A DNA stretch of 64,000 bases. It comes from Lentzea albidocapillata subsp. violacea. Lineage in GTDB: Bacteria > Actinomycetota > Actinomycetes > Mycobacteriales > Pseudonocardiaceae. The stretch's first letter is position 1; the number at the start of each line of letters is the position of its first letter. Made by a program: the position numbers and the translations under genes. Below the pieces are notes generated by a model. It searched no databases and was not told where the DNA came from. It saw nothing but the letters and a program-made list of their open reading frames with translations. This document shows positions 36,473-45,403 of the stretch, piece after piece. Where the stretch lies: positions 62,001 to 126,000 of the forward strand of contig NZ_FNET01000002.1 in assembly GCF_900100275.1 (NCBI RefSeq). The letters run 5' to 3'.

Positions 36473-37015
36473 TCAGGCCGCGCACGTGCAACGCATCTCA
36501 GCCCGGTCCGCCGGCGAGGGACGCAGGTGGAAGTAGACCGCGACCATCATCGGGACGAACACGACCAGGTTGTAGAACAGGTGCAGCTCGACGCGCGGCA
36601 GCACCAGCTGCAGGATGCTCACCGGCTGCGGATAGCCGAGCAGGTTACGGCCGGTGATGGCCTGCAGGAGCAGGAGCAGGTGCTCGAAGTGGTGCCAGAA
36701 CTGGATCCACAGCGCGATTTTCCACCATTTCTTCGCACGCCCGGCGAAACCGGGTGCCAGTGCGAAGAAACCCACGAGCATGATGACGGCGTAGCCGTAG
36801 TGCATCCATTCCGACGTCACCAGCCACGGGATCCAGAGACCGAGCACACCACCGGCCGCCGGGCGTGGCCATCCGAGCAGGAATACCTGCACCGCCTGCA
36901 CGATGTGTTCCGCCCAGTGCGCGAGCACCACGAACATGAAGAGGTTGAGCGCGAACTTGTGCCAGCGCTCGTTGAGTGAGCCAGGCGCGGACCACGCCCC
37001 GGCATGAGTAGTCAT
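36473..37015 (-). CDS. histidine-rich membrane protein
   Basis: 180 residues with four or five membrane segments and His clusters near them: HWAEHIVQ, WMHYGYA, FWHHFEHLLLL and VELHLFYN. Such a pattern could bind haem or metal, but no family is recognised. A shorter relative is encoded at 48987-49238, sharing the P...GLLG..(L/I)PWL..S.W.H(Y/H)G(Y/I)A core. ATG 37015. First gene of a two-gene unit. Confidence 0.7.
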   Translation of the reverse strand: MTTHAGAWSAPGSLNERWHKFALNLFMFVVLAHWAEHIVQAVQVFLLGWPRPAAGGVLGLWIPWLVTSEWMHYGYAVIMLVGFFALAPGFAGRAKKWWKIALWIQFWHHFEHLLLLLQAITGRNLLGYPQPVSILQLVLPRVELHLFYNLVVFVPMMVAVYFHLRPSPADRAEMRCTCAA

Positions 37016-37098
37016 GAATCAGCTCCGTCCGGGAAGCCAGGAGTGGCCCGGACGTTACCGACGGGGCGGAACAGGCCCCTTCTCCCAGATTGCGCGGA

Positions 37099-37752
37099 TC
37101 AGTTCAGCCCGAGCATGAGAATGCAGCGGCGGACCGATTCCGCTTTGCCTTTGATGCGCACGTCTCCGGTCGCGATCGCCTCGAACGGCGACAACATCCG
37201 CGCACCGACCCGGACGAACGTGTCGGCGTCGCACTCGATCGTCAGGTCGGGCCGCTCGGCATGACCGCGGCCGAACGCGACGGCGCCGTCCCTCACCTCG
37301 ATCACGAACGGCTCGTCGCCGACCTGGAACTCGTAGACCTCGTCGACGTCCGGGATCGCGGACTCGACGACCATCGACTGGACCGCGAGGAAGCCCCACT
37401 CCGCCCTGACCGCACCGGAACGGTCCTCCTCGCGCAGGAACCCCAGCCCCCAGTTCGCCAACGCCAGCACCGGCCCGCGCAGCTCCTCGCCGAGGTCCGT
37501 CAGGTGGTACTGCCGCGCCCGCCCGTCGCCTGCCACGGACGACTGCTCGACCACGCCGTGCTCCACCAGCATGCGCAGGCGGTCCGACAGGAGGTTCGGC
37601 CCGGCGCCGGGAAGGTTCCCGGCCAGCTCGGTGAAGCGGGCCGGGCCGATCAGGAGCTCGCGCACCACCAGCAGCGTCCAGCGCTCGCCGATGACGTTCA
37701 GCGCCGCAGCAAGCCCGCAGAACTGGCCGTAGTCACGTTTCGCCGAAGCCAT
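37099..37752 (-). CDS. HxlR-type winged-helix regulator with SCP2-like domain
   Basis: 217 residues. N-terminal HxlR HTH (DYGQFCGLAAALNVIGERWTL, LLSDRLRMLVEHGVVEQ) and a C-terminal SCP2/sterol-carrier-like domain (VIEVRDGAVAFGRGHAERPDLTIECDADTF, MLSPFEAIATGDVRIKG). The combination is common in actinomycete regulators that may sense a lipophilic ligand. ATG 37752 was chosen; upstream GTG 37785 gives an atypical extension. AT-rich promoter sequence lies around 37765-37790. Confidence 0.88.
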   Translation of the reverse strand: MASAKRDYGQFCGLAAALNVIGERWTLLVVRELLIGPARFTELAGNLPGAGPNLLSDRLRMLVEHGVVEQSSVAGDGRARQYHLTDLGEELRGPVLALANWGLGFLREEDRSGAVRAEWGFLAVQSMVVESAIPDVDEVYEFQVGDEPFVIEVRDGAVAFGRGHAERPDLTIECDADTFVRVGARMLSPFEAIATGDVRIKGKAESVRRCILMLGLN

Positions 37753-37816
37753 CCCACCGCCCAAACTCGCTATCAATTCTAACACCGAGTCGAACGGTCC
37801 ACAGCGGACCCGCCGT

Positions 37817-39010
37817 TCAGGTCATCATGCCGCGCAGCACGAACGGCAGCGCCTCCGTCTGGAAGTCGACGTCCGCGCACACCTCCCTCAACGTGCCCTC
37901 CAGCACGACGAGCGACAGGATCGGGAACACGAACGCCGGATCCGCGGCGAGGCCGTGCTCGCGCTGGAGCGCGAAGAGCCGGACGGTGAACGGCACGAGG
38001 TCGAAGTCCGCGATCGAGTCGCGCGTCGCCGACTCGACGAGCCGGATCATCTCGGTGCGGAAGCCCTCGGGGTCCGACCGCTCGGTGACACCGGCCGTGG
38101 CGAGCACGACGTCCGCGCACGCGGCGCCGTCGCCGCGGGTCATCCGGTAGAAGAACTCGGCGAACGCCCGCCGGCCCGAGTCGGTCATCCGGCGGCAGAA
38201 GCCCGCGTCCACGATCACCGCCGAGCCGTCCGGCAGCGCGTACAGGTTGCCGGGATGCAGGTCGCAGTGCACCAGACCATCGAGGAAGATCATCTGATAG
38301 ACGGCGCGCAGTGCGGTGATCGTCGCGTCGCGCTTCGCTTCTGGGAACACACTTCCGTCGCGCAGCCCCGGCACGTGTTCCATGACGAGCACGCCCGGCC
38401 CGCAGTACTCGCCGATCACGGCCGGCACCCGGACACCGGGCACGGCAACGAGGTTCGCGCCCAGCTGCCGTAGCGCCGCGGCCTCGGCGTCGAAGTCGAG
38501 CTGCTGGCGTACCGCGTCCGCTATCTCGCCGACGATGTTCACCACGGGCATCCCGCCGAGCAGGCGCAACGACTCCGCGAGCCGCGCCAGCCGGCCGAGC
38601 AGCGCGAGATCGCGCGCGACGACCCGGCCGATGCCCGGCCGGCGGACCTTGATCGCGACGTGGCGGCCGTCCCGCAGCTCGCCCCGGTAGACGCACGCGA
38701 TGCTGCCGGCCGCGGCCGGGGTCACTCCGACGAGGTCGGCGCGTAACCGGGCCGGAAACCGCTGCTGCGCCGCGGAAACCGGCACCGCGGGCAGGTCGTC
38801 GTACACGCGGGCGAGCGCGCGGCACACCTCCAGCGGCACGACGTCGACCCGTGTGCCGAGCAGTTGCGCCACCTTGAGGAACGTCGGCCCGAGGCGCACG
38901 ACGGCGTCCGTCAGCAGGTCCGCCCGCCTGCGCGAGAACACCGCCCGGACACCCGTGGCCGCCAGCACCACCAGGACTTCGAAGGCTCTCAGGACGACCG
39001 CCGCGCGCAC
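37817..39010 (-). CDS. UbiB/ABC1-type atypical kinase, copy 1
   Basis: 397 residues of the AarF/UbiB family. Membrane-proximal N-terminus, the KxGQ-like motif as LGPTFLKVAQLLGTR (Gly replaced by Ala), the nucleotide loop SIACVYRGEL, catalytic Lys in VAIKVRRP, and catalytic loop VHCDLHPGNLY with VDAGFC in place of DFG. Family members are ATPases that support isoprenoid-quinone or lipid metabolism. GTG 39010, four bases after the unknown gene of a P450 operon. A paralogue lies at 50204-51493. Confidence 0.9.
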   Translation of the reverse strand: MRAAVVLRAFEVLVVLAATGVRAVFSRRRADLLTDAVVRLGPTFLKVAQLLGTRVDVVPLEVCRALARVYDDLPAVPVSAAQQRFPARLRADLVGVTPAAAGSIACVYRGELRDGRHVAIKVRRPGIGRVVARDLALLGRLARLAESLRLLGGMPVVNIVGEIADAVRQQLDFDAEAAALRQLGANLVAVPGVRVPAVIGEYCGPGVLVMEHVPGLRDGSVFPEAKRDATITALRAVYQMIFLDGLVHCDLHPGNLYALPDGSAVIVDAGFCRRMTDSGRRAFAEFFYRMTRGDGAACADVVLATAGVTERSDPEGFRTEMIRLVESATRDSIADFDLVPFTVRLFALQREHGLAADPAFVFPILSLVVLEGTLREVCADVDFQTEALPFVLRGMMT

Positions 39011-39013
39011 CCG

Positions 39014-39622
39014 TCAGTCCGTCGGGACGTCGATCTCGTGCGTGACGTGGCTGCCGCACACGCTCGTCGACGCCAGCGCGAGTCGCGGCTTCGCGGAGCC
39101 GGGCTCGGTGGCGTGCAGGCCGCCCTCCAGTTCCGTCACGTCGTAGAACGTCGTCGGCGTGCGGGACAGGAAGGTGGTGCCGACAGGCGGGAACGTGGTG
39201 ATCGCCTTGGCCTCCATCAGCAGCGGGTCGAGGTTGAGGTACAGGCGCCCGCGCAGGCTGATGATCAGGTACTGCTCGAAGACGACGTCCGCCGGCAGCA
39301 GCGCCTCGGCTCCCCCGGACTGCAGGCCGGTGAGGATCCCGAGGTTGGGGCGGGCGGGGTTCTGCTGGATCAGCAGGCCCGTCTCGTTGGAGTGGAAGTG
39401 CGTCATCAGCCGGGTGACGGCGATCTGCGGCCTGCCGTCGGGCAGGGTGGTGAAGTCCTGCGCGCTGCGCACCGCGCTCAGGCCCTTGACGTCCGCGCAG
39501 TCCAGCGTCTCGCCGTCGGAGAAGAGCACGGTGAGCTGGCCGCGGATGCTGAGTCCCACGTGGTGCTGGCTGTTCGGCACGACCAGCGGATCGGAGCGGT
39601 CGAGCGCGGCGTCGACGGTCAT
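39014..39622 (-). CDS. conserved-looking protein of unknown function in a P450 operon
   Basis: 202 residues, soluble and beta-rich, no signal peptide, no domain I recognise. Segments such as HHVGLSIRGQLTVLFSDGET and YLIISLRGRLYLNLDP suggest repeated strands. Its ATG overlaps the P450 stop (ATGA), and it stops four bases before the UbiB-like start, so it is translated between the two and may act on the same substrate. Confidence 0.65.
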   Translation of the reverse strand: MTVDAALDRSDPLVVPNSQHHVGLSIRGQLTVLFSDGETLDCADVKGLSAVRSAQDFTTLPDGRPQIAVTRLMTHFHSNETGLLIQQNPARPNLGILTGLQSGGAEALLPADVVFEQYLIISLRGRLYLNLDPLLMEAKAITTFPPVGTTFLSRTPTTFYDVTELEGGLHATEPGSAKPRLALASTSVCGSHVTHEIDVPTD

Positions 39623-40836
39623 GGTGTGCTCCTGGAGTTCTGCGCCGTGAAGGCGATCGGGAGCGTCAGCACGCCGCGGAACATCGTGCTGCGCTGGTAC
39701 TGGAGTTCGCCGGGGTTCTTCGTCAGGGCCCAGTCGGGCAGCCGCACCAGGGCGCGGAACACAGCGGCGAGCTCGAGCCGTGCGAGCACCGCGCCCACGC
39801 AGTGCCGCATCCCGCTGCCGAACGACAGCGGGTGCACGCCGGTCCTGGTGACGTCGAACCGGTCCGGGTCGGCGAACCGCTCCGGATCCCGGTTCGCGGC
39901 GCCCATGAGCGCGACCACGAGCTCACCGCGCCGCAACGTTCTCCCCCGCAGTTCGAGGTCGTCCACGAGCTGCCTGCTGTTGGACTGGACCGACGAGTCG
40001 AAGCGCAGCATCTCCTCCACCGCGTCCGGGATCAGGTCCGGCAGGGCACGCAACAGGCTGAGCTGGGCGGGATGCCGTGCCAGCGCCAGCACTCCGTTGC
40101 CGATCTGGTTGGTCACGGTCTCGTGTCCCGCGAAGATCAGCGTGACCACCATGGCGATGACCTCCTCGCGGCTGGCGGAGCCGTCCGCGCACAGGGTGCC
40201 GAGCAGGTCACCGGAACCTCGGCGCCCCTGGATCAGGTCCGTCAGGTAGTCGGTCAGCTCGGCCATCGCCGCCTGGCCGTCGGCGATCTCGCCCGGCCCG
40301 GCCGCGAGGTCGAGGGTGGGTCCGATGCGCAACGACCACGCCCGGATCAGGTCCCTGTCCTTCACGGGAAGGCCGAGCACGGCCGAGATCACGCCCAGCG
40401 CCAACGGGTACGCGACGTCGTTGATGACGTCGAGCTCCCCCGCCGACGGGTCGACCAGTTCGTCGACGAGCCGGTCGATCTCGGGCACCAGCGACCGGAG
40501 CGCACGGGGCGCGAAGGCGGGCATGACGAGCGCCCGCAACCGGCTGTGGTCCGGTTCGTCCTGGAACAGCAGGGTCCTGCTGAGGATGCCGCTGAGCGGT
40601 CCGGGCCCGACGAGCTGCGACCAGAAGTCCCGGATGCCTTGCCGTACAAGGCGATCTTCGGCGAGAACAGCTCGCACGTCGTCGTAGCGGGACACGAACC
40701 AGATGCCGTTCACGCCGCGGTGAACGGGGTCGTTGCGCAGCAGCCAGTGGTAGTAGGGGTACGGATCGCGCTGGACCTCGGGAGCCGAGGGATCGAAGCA
40801 CGCGACCGGGATCGGATGTCCGGCGAGCTGGGTCAT
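39619..40836 (-). CDS. cytochrome P450
   Basis: 405-residue soluble bacterial P450. I-helix FAGHETVTN (acid-alcohol pair replaced by His-Glu-Thr), ExxR as EEMLR, and haem loop LSFGSGMRHCVGAVLAR with Cys346. Monooxygenase for an unknown substrate; electron-transfer partners are not encoded nearby. ATG 40836 behind GAGGAG. First gene of the P450-unknown-UbiB unit; possible tailoring enzyme of the nearby enediyne cluster (inference). Confidence 0.93.
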   Translation of the reverse strand: MTQLAGHPIPVACFDPSAPEVQRDPYPYYHWLLRNDPVHRGVNGIWFVSRYDDVRAVLAEDRLVRQGIRDFWSQLVGPGPLSGILSRTLLFQDEPDHSRLRALVMPAFAPRALRSLVPEIDRLVDELVDPSAGELDVINDVAYPLALGVISAVLGLPVKDRDLIRAWSLRIGPTLDLAAGPGEIADGQAAMAELTDYLTDLIQGRRGSGDLLGTLCADGSASREEVIAMVVTLIFAGHETVTNQIGNGVLALARHPAQLSLLRALPDLIPDAVEEMLRFDSSVQSNSRQLVDDLELRGRTLRRGELVVALMGAANRDPERFADPDRFDVTRTGVHPLSFGSGMRHCVGAVLARLELAAVFRALVRLPDWALTKNPGELQYQRSTMFRGVLTLPIAFTAQNSRSTP

Positions 40837-40972
40837 CGCGAACTCCTCTGTCCGGAGGAGGCAAGGTTACTTATTTTTCCTATACTGAGTCAACGAGCTG
40901 GAGTTCTCACCGCTAGCTCTTTCGTTGTCTCACTTCACTTCGTAGTAGTGATCTTGCGGAACGGAGACCCCG

Positions 40973-41362
40973 ATGTCCCTTCACCGCGGCGCGCTGGCGT
41001 GGTTCGAGATCCACGTCCGTGACGTCACCAGAGCAGCGGAGTTCTACGGCACGGTGTTCGGCTGGACGTTCGACCCGCTCGGCGACGCCGACGAGAGCCT
41101 CGACGGCTACCTCGTCATCCGGACGGCGGACGGTGAGAGCGGCAACGGCGGCATCGCCCGCACGGCGACGCCGGACGAGGCCGTCGGCCGCGAGTCGAGC
41201 GTGTTGTACCTGCACGTGGACGACATCCCGAAGACCGTCGAGGTGGCGCTGGCGGCCGGCGCCACGCTGCACCGCCCACTCATGAACATCGGTGGCGCCC
41301 ACGGGTTGTGCGCCGTCATCTGCGATCCGGACGGCAACCACGTGGGTCTCTGGTCGGCGTGA
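40973..41362 (+). CDS. VOC-superfamily protein (glyoxalase/bleomycin-resistance type)
   Basis: 129 residues with two beta-alpha-beta-beta-beta modules (AWFEIHVRDVTRAAEFYGTVFGWTF, VLYLHVDDIPKTVEVALAAGATLHRPL, VICDPDGNHVGLWS). VOC proteins include drug-binding resistance proteins and small metalloenzymes; which applies is unknown. Divergent from the P450 with an AT-rich gap (40862-40930) that includes TATACT at 40881. Confidence 0.85.
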   Translation: MSLHRGALAWFEIHVRDVTRAAEFYGTVFGWTFDPLGDADESLDGYLVIRTADGESGNGGIARTATPDEAVGRESSVLYLHVDDIPKTVEVALAAGATLHRPLMNIGGAHGLCAVICDPDGNHVGLWSA

Positions 41363-41377
41363 CCAGCACGAGAACGA

Positions 41378-41418
41378 GGGGGTTCCCCGCCGGGTGACCA
41401 CACCGGCGGAGAACCCCC
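41378..41418. terminator. bidirectional hairpin between VOC and FG-GAP genes
   Basis: 16-position stem (41378-41393 with 41403-41418) with one mismatch and a 9-base loop, between convergent genes. G-run on one side and C-run on the other. Confidence 0.78.
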
Positions 41419-41480
41419 ATCTGGCGCGGCGGTCGCGGCCAGGCCCTGGGCGAGGGGGGAACGAGCCGCCCGGGCCGGCG

Positions 41481-42698
41481 TCAGCCGCCGGTGGTGTTGA
41501 GCAGCACCGAGACCGTGTCCGCGAGCGAGTCCGCGGTCGCGAAGTCGGCCTTGCCGTCGCCGTTGAAGTCGGTGACCACGATCGCGGGCGCGCCGGCGCC
41601 GACCTTGATGCTGACCGGGGCGGCGAACCCGCCCTTGCCGTCACCGTGCAGCAGGCTCACGTCGTCGGAGTCGAAGTTGGGCGCCACGATGTCCGCGAAC
41701 CCGTCGCCGTTGAAGTCGCCGACCCCCGTGTCGGACGGGTGCGCACCCGAGCCGAGCACGACCGGGCCGCCGAAGCCGCCCTTGCCGTCACCGAACAGCA
41801 CGGCGATCTGGTCCACCTCGTAGAGGGCGCTGACGACGTCGAGCGCGCCGTCGCTGTTGAAGTCGGCGAGCGCGGCACCGGCCGAGGTGTCGCCCGCCGG
41901 GAAGGCCGCGGGCGGACCGAACCGGCCGCCGCCGTCACCCTTGAGCACGGTGACGTCGCCGGAGTTGTAGTTCGACACCGCGAGGTCGAGCTTCCCGTCG
42001 CCGTCGAGGTCCGCGACCGACAGCCGCAGCGCGCCGTCGCCCGCCGGGTGGTGGGCGGGTGCGGCGAACGCGCCCTTGCCGTCCCCGAGCATCACGGTCA
42101 CGTCGTCGCCGTTGAGGTTGGGCGTCACGATGTCGAGGAAGCTGTCGCCGTTGAGATCACGCGCCACGGCGCGGGCCGGTCCGTCGCCCGCCGGGAACGT
42201 GACCGGCTCACCGAACTTGCCGGTGCCGTCGCCCACATAGAGCGACAGGTCGTCGGACCCGAGGTTCGCGGCGACGAGGTCCTCGTGGCCGTCGGAGTTG
42301 AAGTCGCCGGCCGCGAGGCCGTTCGGGGTGCGGCCGGCGGGCAGGATCAGCGGTGGCGCGTAACCGCCGTTGCCGTCGGCGATCAGCACGGCCACGTCGT
42401 TGGAGTTGTAGTTGGGCGTCGCCAGGTCCAGTGCGCCGTCGTCGTTGAGGTCGGCCGCCAGGATGTCGGCCGAGGCGTCGCCTGCCTTGAACGCGCCGGC
42501 CGCCGCGAACGACGCCTGCTGGGCGGGCATCGGCACCGGTGCCGGGGTGCCGGCGGGCGGCACGTTCGCCGTCGGCCGCGCGCCGGACGAGGTGCCCGGC
42601 GGGGGATCCGGTTCGGACTTCGTGGTGCAGCCGGCGACCAGCAGCACCGCCACCAGAGATCCGGCCACTTTTCGGGAAACGCGCATTGCGGCGCCCAT
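41481..42698 (-). CDS. FG-GAP/VCBS-repeat lipoprotein 1
   Basis: 405 residues. Lipobox LLVAGC, a Pro/Ala linker, then about seven repeats of the form ADLNDDGALDLATPNYNSNDV...DGNGGY, each with a DxDxDG-like calcium loop, as in beta-propellers of the FG-GAP/integrin alpha type. It should be anchored outside the cell and may bind a ligand. UnbV proteins of enediyne clusters also carry such repeats but end in an ASPIC/UnbV domain, which is absent here. ATG 42698 behind GAGGAG. A paralogue is at 46006-47199. Confidence 0.88.
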   Translation of the reverse strand: MGAAMRVSRKVAGSLVAVLLVAGCTTKSEPDPPPGTSSGARPTANVPPAGTPAPVPMPAQQASFAAAGAFKAGDASADILAADLNDDGALDLATPNYNSNDVAVLIADGNGGYAPPLILPAGRTPNGLAAGDFNSDGHEDLVAANLGSDDLSLYVGDGTGKFGEPVTFPAGDGPARAVARDLNGDSFLDIVTPNLNGDDVTVMLGDGKGAFAAPAHHPAGDGALRLSVADLDGDGKLDLAVSNYNSGDVTVLKGDGGGRFGPPAAFPAGDTSAGAALADFNSDGALDVVSALYEVDQIAVLFGDGKGGFGGPVVLGSGAHPSDTGVGDFNGDGFADIVAPNFDSDDVSLLHGDGKGGFAAPVSIKVGAGAPAIVVTDFNGDGKADFATADSLADTVSVLLNTTGG

Positions 42699-42878
42699 GT
42701 GCTTCTCCTCGCACTCGATCGGCTGCGCTTTCCAGTGTCAGCCGCAGGGCTTCCACCAGGCTTTTCATCGCTTGCCCAATCACGAGGTGCGTGAAGTTCA
42801 CATTCAGCACTCTGGAAGAAGAAAGAGCTGGCGACGCGCCGTAGAACGGGTCCTACAGCTGCCTGGAAACGGGGAGAG

Positions 42879-43391
42879 ATGAGCGACATCGAATCATTCG
42901 GACGAAAGCTCGGCGATTTTGCGCACGGCCTGCTCGCGGGCCAGGACGGAGAAGGCGGCGTGACGAACGAACTGCGCAACGAAGAGACGCTGCGCGCGCT
43001 CTACCAGAAGTTCAACGACAACGACCTCGACGCGGCGAGCGCGCTGCTCACCGACGACTACGAGGGCATCGACGTGCCGTCGGGCGAGGTGGTGCGCGGC
43101 CCCGCGGGCTGGAAGCAGCGGCAGGCGGCGAACCGGATCCCGCTGCCCGACGCGCGGACGACGATCCAGTCCCTGGTGATCAAGGGCGACTTCGCGGTCG
43201 CGGAGGTGGTCAACGAGGGCACGCACACGGCGCCGTTCCCGTTGCCCGGCGGCGGAGAGCACCCGCCCACGGGCAACCGGATCCGCGGGCTGAGCTGCGA
43301 GCTCTACGAGTTCCGCGACGGCAGGATCGCCAAGGGCACGCTCTACTACGACTTCCTGACGGTGGCGACCCAGCTCGGCCTGAAGTTCTGA
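42879..43391 (+). CDS. SnoaL-like (NTF2-fold) protein 1
   Basis: 170 residues: a 35-residue leader, then a SnoaL-like domain (LRALYQKFNDNDLDAASALLTDDYEG, VRGPAGWKQRQ, YEFRDGRIAKGTLYYDFLTVATQLGL). The family includes polyketide cyclases and ligand-binding proteins. It shares the C-terminal pattern with the 53116-53541 protein. Divergent from the FG-GAP lipoprotein gene. Confidence 0.8.
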   Translation: MSDIESFGRKLGDFAHGLLAGQDGEGGVTNELRNEETLRALYQKFNDNDLDAASALLTDDYEGIDVPSGEVVRGPAGWKQRQAANRIPLPDARTTIQSLVIKGDFAVAEVVNEGTHTAPFPLPGGGEHPPTGNRIRGLSCELYEFRDGRIAKGTLYYDFLTVATQLGLKF

Positions 43392-43401
43392 CCACAGCAC
43401 A

Positions 43402-43433
43402 CCGCGCGCACGGAAACGAGTCCGTGCGCGCGG
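43402..43433. terminator. bidirectional hairpin between SnoaL and ABC permease genes
   Basis: Perfect 13-bp stem (43402-43414 with 43421-43433) and 6-base loop AACGAG between convergent genes. Confidence 0.78.
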
Positions 43434-43446
43434 AGGGCTGGAACCG

Positions 43447-44250
43447 TCAGCGGGCGACGGCCTTGCGGTAACGACTCGTCGCGAACGGCACGAACACCAC
43501 GAGCATCACCACGATCCACAGGAACGACGCCAGGATCGCGTTCTGCAACGGCCACGCGTCACCGGGCGGGAAGGCCGGGTTGGTGTTGCCGAACAGCTCC
43601 CGCACCGCCTGGGTGACCGCGGACACGGGGTTCCACTCGGCGATCACCCGCAGCACGGCGGGGAAGCCCTCCGGGCTGACGTAGGTGTTGGCGATGAAGC
43701 ACAGCGGCATGATGATCATGAAGCTGGCGTTCGTCACCACCTCCGGCGCCCGCACCGACAGGCCGACGACGGCCAGGACCCACGACAGCGCGTACGCGAA
43801 TGCCAGCAGCAGTACGAAACCCGCCGCCGCCTCGCCCGCCGAGCTGTCGATGCGCCAGCCGACGAGCAGTCCCGTCACGACCATCACGACGATCGACAGC
43901 ACGTTGTTCGCGAGATCGCTGATCGTCCGTCCGATGAGGACGGAGTACGGCGAGATCGGCAGCGACCGGAACCGGTCGACGATGCCCTTCTGGATGTCCT
44001 CGGCCAACCCCGAGCCGGTGATCACCGAGTTGAACACCACGGTCTGCACGAACACGCCGACGAGCAGGAACTCGGTGTACGACACGCCCGGCACCTGGAT
44101 GGCGCTGCCGAAGATGTAGGCGAACAGCAACGTCGACATGATCGGCATGATCAGCGACGACATCATCAGGTCCGGCACGCGCAACGTCCTGGTGAGGTTG
44201 CGCTTCGCCAGCACCACGCCGTCACCGACGGCGAGTCCCACCGCACTCAT
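43447..44250 (-). CDS. DrrB-type ABC exporter permease
   Basis: 267 residues with six membrane segments; LLVGVFVQTVVFNSVITGSGLAEDIQKGIVDRFRSLPISP is the conserved ABC-2 cytoplasmic region. Works with the upstream ATPase as a drug exporter of the daunorubicin-resistance class. ATG overlaps the ATPase stop (ATGA). Candidate self-resistance pump for the adjacent cluster. Confidence 0.92.
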   Translation of the reverse strand: MSAVGLAVGDGVVLAKRNLTRTLRVPDLMMSSLIMPIMSTLLFAYIFGSAIQVPGVSYTEFLLVGVFVQTVVFNSVITGSGLAEDIQKGIVDRFRSLPISPYSVLIGRTISDLANNVLSIVVMVVTGLLVGWRIDSSAGEAAAGFVLLLAFAYALSWVLAVVGLSVRAPEVVTNASFMIIMPLCFIANTYVSPEGFPAVLRVIAEWNPVSAVTQAVRELFGNTNPAFPPGDAWPLQNAILASFLWIVVMLVVFVPFATSRYRKAVAR

Positions 44251-45251
44251 CGAACAGGCTCCTCGTTCTTCGTCTCCTCGGCCTTCACGCCCTCACCGTT
44301 CTGCTCGGCCTTGTCCGCCCGATGCCCCGTGAGGGCGAGGAAGACGTCGTCCAGCGTGGGCCTGCGCACCGAGGCGTCGACCACCTCGATGCCTGCCATG
44401 TCGAGCCTGCGCACACCTTCGACCAGCACTCCCCCGGCGGCCGCGATCGGCACGACCACCCGGCGGTCCTCCTGCGTGGCAACGGGTTCGCCGTGCCCGA
44501 TCGGCGCCAGCACGGCGCGGGCGTGGTCGAGGTCGGCCGCGTCGCGCAGCGTCACCTCGAGCCGGTGGCCACCGACCTGGTCCTTGAGCTCGTCGGCCGT
44601 GCCGTTCGCGATCAGCTTGCCGTGGTCGATCACCGCGATGCGGTGGGCCAGCCGGTCGGCCTCCTCCAGGTACTGCGTCGTGAGCAGCAACGTGCTGCCG
44701 GACGCGACCAGTTCGCCGATGGCTTCCCACGTGGCCTCACGGCTGCGGATGTCGAGGCCTGTCGTCGGTTCGTCGAGGATGAGGACCTTCGGTTTGCGCA
44801 CCAGCGCGCCCGCGAGGTCAAGACGCCGCCGCATGCCGCCGGAGTACTCCTTGAGCCGCCTGCCCGCGGCCTCGGTCAGGTCGAACTGCTCCAGCAGCTC
44901 CTCGGCGCGCGCCTTCGCACCCTTCTTGCCCAGGTGGTAGAGCCGGCCGATCAGCTCCAGGTTCTCGTAGCCGGTCAGCAGCTCGTCGACCGCGGCGTAC
45001 TGCCCCGACAGGCCGATCACCTCACGCACCGCCCGCGGGTTCGCCACCACGTCGATCCCGGCGACCTCGGCGTGGCCGCTGTCGGGCTGGATGAGTGTGG
45101 CGAAGACCCTGACCGCCGTGGTCTTGCCCGCTCCGTTCGGGCCGAGCAGGCCCATCACCGTTCCCTCGGCGACCTCCAGATCGAAGCCGTCCAGCGCCGT
45201 CACCGACGCGTACTTCTTCACGACTTCCCGAGCCACGATCGCTGCGGTCAT
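44247..45251 (-). CDS. DrrA-type ABC exporter ATPase
   Basis: 334-residue ATPase. Walker A GPNGAGKTT, signature YSGGMRRRLDLA, Walker B VLILDEPTTGLD, switch His replaced by Gln (TTQYLEEAD), and the C-terminal DrrA domain (RRPTLDDVFLALTGH). Start ATG 45251 (or 45254, adjacent) after GGAGAGG; the long frame upstream is unsupported. Co-transcribed with the permease. The promoter region carries two ATATGACT half-sites. Confidence 0.92.
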   Translation of the reverse strand: MTAAIVAREVVKKYASVTALDGFDLEVAEGTVMGLLGPNGAGKTTAVRVFATLIQPDSGHAEVAGIDVVANPRAVREVIGLSGQYAAVDELLTGYENLELIGRLYHLGKKGAKARAEELLEQFDLTEAAGRRLKEYSGGMRRRLDLAGALVRKPKVLILDEPTTGLDIRSREATWEAIGELVASGSTLLLTTQYLEEADRLAHRIAVIDHGKLIANGTADELKDQVGGHRLEVTLRDAADLDHARAVLAPIGHGEPVATQEDRRVVVPIAAAGGVLVEGVRRLDMAGIEVVDASVRRPTLDDVFLALTGHRADKAEQNGEGVKAEETKNEEPVR

Positions 45252-45318
45252 CATCGCCTCTCCGCCGGGCTCGAAGGCCGGCTCACCCCTCCGGAAACCG
45301 CGCGCCACACTGGGCGGC

Positions 45319-45350
45319 ATATGACTAAACATCATACAATCGATATGACT
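45319..45350. promoter_or_regulatory. two ATATGACT half-sites upstream of the DrrAB genes
   Basis: ATATGACT at 45319-45326 and again at 45343-45350, 24 bases apart, in an AT-rich divergent gap between the exporter ATPase and a VOC gene. TATGACT is also the core of the palindrome at 55621-55645. An inverted GTTTG/CAAAC pair follows at 45351-45365. Confidence 0.4.
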
Positions 45351-45403
45351 GTTTGTCACACAAACGGCACTCTTCGGACACGACGGGCAACGGTGGAGAC
45401 GAC

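Noticed and set aside
41481..42698. FG-GAP lipoproteins as the missing UnbV
   Set aside because: They have a lipobox and propeller repeats but no C-terminal ASPIC/UnbV domain, and lie outside the core operon.
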